Assembly (NCBI GenBank): GCA_910588865.1
Contig: CAJUSJ010000022.1
Coordinates: forward strand, 1 to 17,174
Direction of reading: 5' to 3'
Length of the DNA: 17,174 nucleotides
DNA from: an uncultured Lachnospiraceae bacterium
Lineage (GTDB): Bacteria > Bacillota > Clostridia > Lachnospirales > Lachnospiraceae
The notes under the pieces were generated by a model. That model ran no database searches. It saw only the letters and a program-made list of their open reading frames with translations, and was not told the origin of the DNA. The translations under genes were made by a program, and so were the position numbers. This document shows positions 12,664-17,174 of this stretch, in pieces. Each line of letters starts with the position of its first letter. Within the stretch, counting starts at the first letter, position 1.

Positions 12664-14514
12664 TTATGTATTCCCCAGCGCTGTGCCGATACAGGCTAAA
12701 AAACGCTCCCCATACTTTTCAAACTTAAACTCCCCCACCCCGGACACGGTCAGCATCTCTCTCCTGGTTTTGGGCTTCAGGATGCACATGTGGGTCAGGG
12801 TCTTGTCGGAAAATACGATATAGGGCGGCACCTTCTCCTCCTTGGCGATCTCGGTCCTAAGGGCTCTCAGTCTGCCAAACAGGGCTGTCTCCTGCTCTGT
12901 AAAGTTCTCATGCCCCGGCTGGGTCTTGTTTCTGCCCTTTGAACCAGTCTCTTTGGGCGTTCGCTCTGTCTCCTTTGCCATCTTCATAACAAACTGCCGG
13001 TTGTCCTTCACGGCCTCCCCGGATTTCTCTGTCAGCTTCACTACCGCGTACTCATCACTGGTAACGTACAGGTATTCCTCCAGCTGCAGATAGTTGAGCA
13101 CCTGCCGGATCCGGTAGGTGGGAGTCTTGGCCAAAGCGCCGTAAAACGGGTTGGAATTCATCCGGTAATTCCGGATCTTTGCCGTGTCCGCCCCATGAAC
13201 CGTGTCAATGATCACGGTTGTCCCGTACCGCTGCCTGCTGCTGTCCACACAGCCCATAAGGGCCCTGGCAATTTCTGTCACATCCACCTCTTGAAACTGT
13301 GTCATACAGTTGGAACAGTTGCCGCAGTAATTGCTTTTGTACTCACCGAAATATTTTAATATGTAATCTCTGAGACACTCGTTGGTAAAACAGTAGAAGG
13401 TCATCTTCTTTAACCGCTCCTGGTCTCTCTTCCGGACAATCTCTCTTGTCACTGGATCTAATTCCTGGTTGTCCTGATCATGGTCAATGAACAGCTGGTT
13501 GGTGATCACATCCTGGCCCCCGTAATATAGAACGCACTCCGCGGGTTCCCCATCCCGTCCGGCTCTTCCCGCCTCCTGATAGTAGGACTCTATGTTCTTC
13601 GGCATGCCGCAGTGGAGCACAAACCGGACATTGGACTTGTCGATCCCCATGCCAAACGCGGAAGTGGCCACTATAATGGGACTTCTGTCATAAATAAAAT
13701 CATCCTGGTTCCTTCTCCGCTCCTCATCGCTTAAACCCGCATGGTATCTGGTCACGGAAAATCCGTCCCTGATCAGCCGCTGGCACATGTCCTCCACATG
13801 CTTGCGGGTCAGGCAGTAAATGATCCCGCTGTCCCCCCTGTGGGTCTCCAGGTAATTGCGTATAGCGCCATAGCGGTCTTTTACATTCATAACACCAAAA
13901 TACAGATTGCCCCGGTCAAATCCCGTGGTCACCACCGTAGGCTCCCGAAGCTGCAGGATATCAATAATATCGTCCCGCACCTCTTTGGTGGCCGTGGCCG
14001 TAAACGCGCTGACCACTGGGCGGTGGGGTAATTTTTCGATGAACTCTAAGATCTTCAGATAAGCGGGCCTGAAATCCTGACCCCACTGAGATATACAGTG
14101 GGCCTCATCCACGGCCACCATGGCGATGTGGCTGTTGGCGGAAAAATCCAGAAATTCCTCGGTCACCAGCCGCTCCGGCGCCACATAGATAATGGGATAC
14201 CGCCCCTGCCTGGCGAAACCGAGAGCTTTGTAATACTGATTTGTTGTCAGGGAACTGTTTAAAAACGCGGCGTGAATCCCTGCCTGGTTTAAGCTTCCCA
14301 CCTGATCCTTCATCAGCGAGATCAGCGGGGAGATCACCAAAGTGATCCCCTCCATCATCAGCGCCGGTATCTGGTAGCACAGGGACTTTCCCGCGCCTGT
14401 AGGCATGATCCCCAAGGTATCCTTTCCTGCCAGGATGCTGTCGATTAATGTCTCCTGGGAATCCCGGAAGCTGTCATAGCCAAAATATTTTTTTAAAATT
14501 TCAAATTTATTCAC
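12664..14514 (-). CDS. recQ: ATP-dependent DNA helicase RecQ (616 aa)
   Basis: A 3'-5' DNA helicase for recombination and stalled-fork repair, with the full bacterial RecQ layout. The helicase core has PTGAGKS (38-44, Walker A), VDEAHC (135-140), the aromatic-rich loop ISQWGQDFRP (141-150) and SAFTATAT (169-176). Motif VI is QEAGRAGRDGEP. The RQC zinc site is formed by CFTNEC and CGNCSNC. A C-terminal HRDC domain (about 531-605) contains KVPPYIVFSDKTL and the ML-V-GVGE-K-EKYG pattern. The start is GTG at 14514; the ribosome site is weak (GAAAG close by, AGGAAAAAGG further away). The SseB-family gene lies 46 bases upstream on the same strand, so they probably share a transcript. Confidence 0.96.
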   Translation of the reverse strand: MNKFEILKKYFGYDSFRDSQETLIDSILAGKDTLGIMPTGAGKSLCYQIPALMMEGITLVISPLISLMKDQVGSLNQAGIHAAFLNSSLTTNQYYKALGFARQGRYPIIYVAPERLVTEEFLDFSANSHIAMVAVDEAHCISQWGQDFRPAYLKILEFIEKLPHRPVVSAFTATATKEVRDDIIDILQLREPTVVTTGFDRGNLYFGVMNVKDRYGAIRNYLETHRGDSGIIYCLTRKHVEDMCQRLIRDGFSVTRYHAGLSDEERRRNQDDFIYDRSPIIVATSAFGMGIDKSNVRFVLHCGMPKNIESYYQEAGRAGRDGEPAECVLYYGGQDVITNQLFIDHDQDNQELDPVTREIVRKRDQERLKKMTFYCFTNECLRDYILKYFGEYKSNYCGNCSNCMTQFQEVDVTEIARALMGCVDSSRQRYGTTVIIDTVHGADTAKIRNYRMNSNPFYGALAKTPTYRIRQVLNYLQLEEYLYVTSDEYAVVKLTEKSGEAVKDNRQFVMKMAKETERTPKETGSKGRNKTQPGHENFTEQETALFGRLRALRTEIAKEEKVPPYIVFSDKTLTHMCILKPKTRREMLTVSGVGEFKFEKYGERFLACIGTALGNT

Positions 14515-14560
14515 TTTCGTTTTTCTGCCTTTTTCCTGATTGATTCATGATCTATATTTT

Positions 14561-15412
14561 TTACTTCCCAGCCTCCGGCTGCTCTCCCTGAGGTTTGGCA
14601 GCTTCTACGGTTCTGGCCAGCTGCTCTAACTTGTCCCGCAGCAATACCAGATTGACACCTGCCGGATTCAGCACATACCCTCTGGCATCCTTGATAAGGG
14701 ACGGAAGAAGGCCCGCGAAAGGCACTGAGGCAACGCGCAGCTTGGAAGCGTAATTGCTGCTGAATTTCTGGAATTCCCACATATCGGAGAACACAGGCTG
14801 CATGATCTCACCCTGCTGGTTTTTCAGATAGGGGATCTGGATATTCTGACCTGGCTTCTTGGGATCGAACTCCCCTTCTACATTGGATACATCAATGGCC
14901 ATAATGTATTTGGAGCGCATCAGGTTCACCACCATCTCCTGCTCCATCTCCCGAAGCTGCTTTCTCCGCTCCACATCATCCGGAGACTGCCCTGGCCGCC
15001 GCAGCTCCTGTAGGAAGTAGATCATGGTCAGCTGCAGGGTGGAATTCTCCCTGGGGATGGCGTTATCCTCGGTCTCAGGTTTTTTTATGGTCACGACCTG
15101 CTCGATGGGCAGATAGGTGAAGCCCGCGCCATTGTTGAATACCAGACGGTTGACGCCGATCAGATACAGGCTCGTATAGAACATGATCATCTGATTCTTG
15201 TCAACTTTTGCCGTAACCAGGGGGATCTTCTTTTCCTTGTATTCCTCTGCCCACTGCTTTGCCCCCTCTTCCTCCGCGAATAAGTATACCTGGTCGTCAA
15301 ATGTCTCCGGGTCACACTCCACATAGGGCATCCTGGTGGCCTGGGAAAAAGAGACATACAATGTTTCCAGTCCCTGTAACTTTTTAATGATCAATCCGTG
15401 ATCTACTGCCAT
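14561..15412 (-). CDS. SseB-family protein (283 aa)
   Basis: This resembles proteins annotated with the SseB N-terminal domain. Features include the LETLYVSFSQATRMPYVECDP start region and VYLFAEEEGAKQWAEEY (42-58). The C-terminal DARGYVLNPAGVNLVLLRDKLEQL pattern (about 242-265) is typical of that family. It is cytoplasmic, without signal or membrane segments. A charged central stretch (about 140-165) looks coiled or linker-like. The biochemical role is unknown; the name comes from an enterobacterial serine-sensitivity gene and says little. The ATG at 15412 has AGAGGATAG upstream and a promoter lies at 15459-15487. It heads the two-gene unit with recQ. Confidence 0.82.
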   Translation of the reverse strand: MAVDHGLIIKKLQGLETLYVSFSQATRMPYVECDPETFDDQVYLFAEEEGAKQWAEEYKEKKIPLVTAKVDKNQMIMFYTSLYLIGVNRLVFNNGAGFTYLPIEQVVTIKKPETEDNAIPRENSTLQLTMIYFLQELRRPGQSPDDVERRKQLREMEQEMVVNLMRSKYIMAIDVSNVEGEFDPKKPGQNIQIPYLKNQQGEIMQPVFSDMWEFQKFSSNYASKLRVASVPFAGLLPSLIKDARGYVLNPAGVNLVLLRDKLEQLARTVEAAKPQGEQPEAGK

Positions 15413-15458
15413 ACTCTATCCTCTTTTCTTATAATTCTTATAATTATTATCTTCATAT

Positions 15459-15487
15459 ACTATAGCATAAATTTGATTGTCCGTAAA
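15459..15487 (-). promoter_or_regulatory. Promoter of the sseB-like/recQ unit
   Basis: TATAGT (15459-15464) has TTTACG (15482-15487) 17 bases upstream on the minus strand, with about 47 bases to the ATG. The -35 touches the terminator hairpin of the preceding gene. Confidence 0.55.
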
Positions 15488-15531
15488 CCAGAAAGAATCC
15501 TGCCAACGCAGGATCCTTTTCTGGTTTTTGC
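15486..15531. terminator. Terminator hairpin after the cell-wall-binding protein gene
   Basis: AACCAGAAA...ATCCTGC (15486-15503) pairs with GCAGGAT...TTTTCTGGTT (15508-15526) around a CAAC loop, with a small internal mismatch. TTTTTG runs on in the plus direction; in the gene direction only TTTAC follows. It separates the cell-wall protein gene from the sseB-like gene. Confidence 0.65.
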
Positions 15532-15566
15532 AGGTGATCCGTCATAGAGTGAGCCATAGCTCTGGC

Positions 15567-16628
15567 TTATTCCGCCTGTCTGCTCATCCCCTCTACCCAG
15601 GCCCCCTTGCCGTCCACATAGCAGCCGTCAGGGGTCCAGGCGTCTGTCAGCATGCTGCCGTCAGGACCGCAGTAATAATAGATATTGTTCCAGAATACCC
15701 AGCCAGTAACCCTGTGGCCGTGACTGTCAAAGTAATACCATCTGCCGTTGATCTCCTGCCAGTTGCTGATGGTATAGCTTTTGTCTGAGTTGCAGTACCA
15801 CCAGCCAAGGCCGTCAAACAGCCATGCCCCCGTGCTTCCCGCCGGACCTTCGGGGGAATGAACCGAGGGATCGTCTGAATTCTGGCCTGTCTCACTGGCC
15901 TGCAGATTGTCTATGGACTCTTTTAACCGGCTGAGGATCTCAGCATCCACATTCCACACCCCGGACTCCACCCAGTCTCCTTTATAGGAGGAATTGTAAA
16001 CTCCCCGCACCTGGAAAGTGTAGGCTCCCGCCTCTGTAATATAGTCTGTAAAATTATAGCTGGCAGAAGTGGTGTTCAACGTGACGCTGTTTAAAAGACT
16101 GTCCTCACAGTACACCTTCACCTCATACCGCTTGGCGTCCCTGCCCTCTCCCCACCGGGCGTAACCGCTGTCCCCGTCCCACTGCAGATCGTAGACCGCC
16201 AGATCATATCCCCCGCTGTTTCCATCCACGGAGCTTAACGTCACCGTGATCACCAGCCGGGTGTCGCTGTTCCTGCTGACAGAGAACACGGACGCGTCCG
16301 CCCCGCTGAGAGACACATCGTCTTTGGAAAATATGGTTTTAAAAGAATACCCTTCCTCTGCCTCCAGAGTAATCCGGATCCTTGGCCTGCTGTCGCTCTT
16401 CCAGCCATCTTCCGGCTCATTGCTTATATCAAAGTCTTCAACATGATATCTGCTGTTGCTGGTGGTAACTTCCACTTCCCCATGCTCGCTGTCCGCCCTG
16501 ATATGGGATATGATCTTTAAAGATACGCTGTTCACCTCAGCTTCCTCCCCGGCCATGGCTGTGGACACAGAACTTATGATCAATGCCGCGGATAATACAA
16601 CAACCGTCCAAAATCGCTTCCCAAACAT
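15567..16628 (-). CDS. Secreted protein with choline-binding-type cell-wall repeats (353 aa)
   Basis: The signal peptide is residues 1-26 (MFGKRFWTVVVLSAALI... ending TAMA|GEE), so the protein is exported. The middle part (about 30-235) looks like two beta-sandwich domains. The first contains RIRITLEAEEGYSF. The second contains YDLQWDG...YEVKVY...YTFQVRGVY and resembles a fibronectin type III fold. The C-terminus (about 270-345) carries cell-wall-binding repeats of the Cw_binding_1 type (GWWYCNSD, INGRWYYFDSHGHRVTGWV, YYYCGPDGSMLTDAW). These bind choline or related wall polymers. No catalytic domain is visible, so a structural or adhesive role is likely. The ATG at 16628 has GAGGGGG upstream. 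Confidence 0.85.
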   Translation of the reverse strand: MFGKRFWTVVVLSAALIISSVSTAMAGEEAEVNSVSLKIISHIRADSEHGEVEVTTSNSRYHVEDFDISNEPEDGWKSDSRPRIRITLEAEEGYSFKTIFSKDDVSLSGADASVFSVSRNSDTRLVITVTLSSVDGNSGGYDLAVYDLQWDGDSGYARWGEGRDAKRYEVKVYCEDSLLNSVTLNTTSASYNFTDYITEAGAYTFQVRGVYNSSYKGDWVESGVWNVDAEILSRLKESIDNLQASETGQNSDDPSVHSPEGPAGSTGAWLFDGLGWWYCNSDKSYTISNWQEINGRWYYFDSHGHRVTGWVFWNNIYYYCGPDGSMLTDAWTPDGCYVDGKGAWVEGMSRQAE

Positions 16629-16708
16629 GACAAAACCCCCTCGCCTGCATATATTTTTGATATTTTATCACATTTTTCGGGAAAATGAGTGAAGTTTTTA
16701 GGTTGTTT

Positions 16709-16728
16709 TTGTAAATTTATTCTTACAA
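16709..16728. repeat. Inverted repeat TTGTAA-8-TTACAA in the intergenic region
   Basis: A perfect six-base inverted repeat sits in the AT-rich 210-base gap upstream of the cell-wall-binding gene. It is a candidate regulator site; no promoter with good spacing could be assigned to it. The rest of 16629-16838 shows no gene. Confidence 0.3.
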
Positions 16729-16838
16729 TTTGCCTAATTATGCTCTGATATCATTTTCTATATCACAGGCTGGTCTCCTCAGGACAGACCGCGCCGGATT
16801 TTGACGGCAATGGGGCTTTTTGGTGGATGGGAATTTGC

Positions 16839-17174
16839 CTACCGCCACCACGGAAACTGAGGGAATATATCCATAAATGGATTGTCCTCCCCGGAATCCT
16901 CCGACCCCTGAGACGAACCGCTTTCCTGACCGGAAACACTTTCGCCGCCTTGACCAGAGCTGCCTCCCTGGCCAGTTCCGTTTCCCTGGCCGGAGTTGCT
17001 CCCCTGGCCAGCTCCATTTCCCTGACCGGAGCCGCTCCCCTGACCACTTCCGTTTCCCTGACCGGAGCTGTTCCCCTGACTACTTCCACCTCCCTGACCG
17101 GAGCCGCTCCCCTGACCACTTCCGTTTCCCTGGCCGGAGTTGCTCCCCTGGCCAGCTCCATTTCCCTGACCGGA
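16839..17174 (-). CDS. C-terminal end of a protein with a Gly/Gln/Ser/Asn hexapeptide-repeat tail (runs off the right edge)
   Basis: The last 111 codons are visible, ending at TAG 16839-16841. About 70 residues consist of six-residue units of the type S-G-Q-G-N/S-G (for example GQGNGS, GQGSNS, GQGSGS). A more acidic part (ESGSSQGSEDSGEDN) follows, and the end is the hydrophobic PFMDIFPQFPWWR. The tail is low-complexity, flexible and hydrophilic, as in linkers of surface or envelope proteins. The function lies in the missing N-terminal part. A longer Arg/Glu/Ala-rich frame over the same bases is an artefact of the repeat. It lies upstream of, and on the same strand as, the secreted cell-wall-binding protein. 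Confidence 0.75.
   Translation of the reverse strand, partial: SGQGNGAGQGSNSGQGNGSGQGSGSGQGGGSSQGNSSGQGNGSGQGSGSGQGNGAGQGSNSGQGNGTGQGGSSGQGGESVSGQESGSSQGSEDSGEDNPFMDIFPQFPWWR
16972..17174. repeat. 18-bp tandem repeat array with 36-bp and 144-bp higher order
   Basis: About eleven 18-base units alternate between two types (CCACTTCCGTTTCCCTGA and CCGGAGCCGCTCCCCTGA, with variants). The block beginning at 16972 recurs almost exactly at 17116, 144 bases (eight units) later, pointing to recent expansion within the coding sequence. Confidence 0.85.

Noticed and set aside
16763..17161. 132-codon Arg/Glu/Ala-rich open frame on the minus strand
   Set aside because: It is a shadow of the repeat. The Gly/Gln/Ser frame fits the 18-bp units, runs to the window edge and has a natural stop and C-terminus.
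16960..17174. CRISPR-like repeat array
   Set aside because: The units are contiguous without spacers, a multiple of three, and coding.

Overview
The window looks like chromosomal DNA of a gut-type Lachnospiraceae (Clostridia) bacterium. This is inferred from strong AGGAGG ribosome sites, TTG/GTG starts, choline-binding-type cell-wall repeats, a secreted FMN/FAD reductase beside a LysR regulator, and an SseB-RecQ pair. No database search was possible, so the placement is by gene style only. There are no rRNA, tRNA, CRISPR or complete insertion sequences.

Region 1 (1-4795) is the start of a surface-polysaccharide operon read leftwards. Its order is a 68-aa small protein, a tyrosine-recombinase-like protein, a WecG/TagA/CpsF glycosyltransferase, a GT4, a GT2, and a second GT2 that runs off the left edge. 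A small XRE regulator is read divergently at 4457-4795. The 68-aa protein closely resembles the C-terminal tail of that regulator, and the intergenic promoter carries a long inverted repeat. The recombinase-like protein has lost nearly all catalytic residues. Together these suggest a SinR/SinI-like regulatory switch plus a domesticated recombinase controlling polysaccharide synthesis. This is the most interesting part of the window.

Region 2 (4811-8580) is read leftwards. It holds a LysR regulator, a lipoprotein FMN/FAD reductase that ends before its usual C-terminal catalytic and FAD-binding part, and an unknown polytopic membrane protein. Promoters and terminators are visible between them.

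Region 3 (8580-12600) holds a 39-residue membrane peptide gene (leftwards), an AraC regulator and a PfkB sugar kinase (rightwards), a 28-codon ORF, an Uma2-family nuclease-fold gene, and a decayed CatA-like acetyltransferase with an apparent in-frame internal deletion and no usable start.

Region 4 (12664-17174) is read leftwards. It holds recQ preceded by an SseB-family gene (one operon), a secreted cell-wall-binding protein, and the C-terminal end of a protein with a Gly/Gln/Ser/Asn hexapeptide-repeat tail that runs off the right edge.
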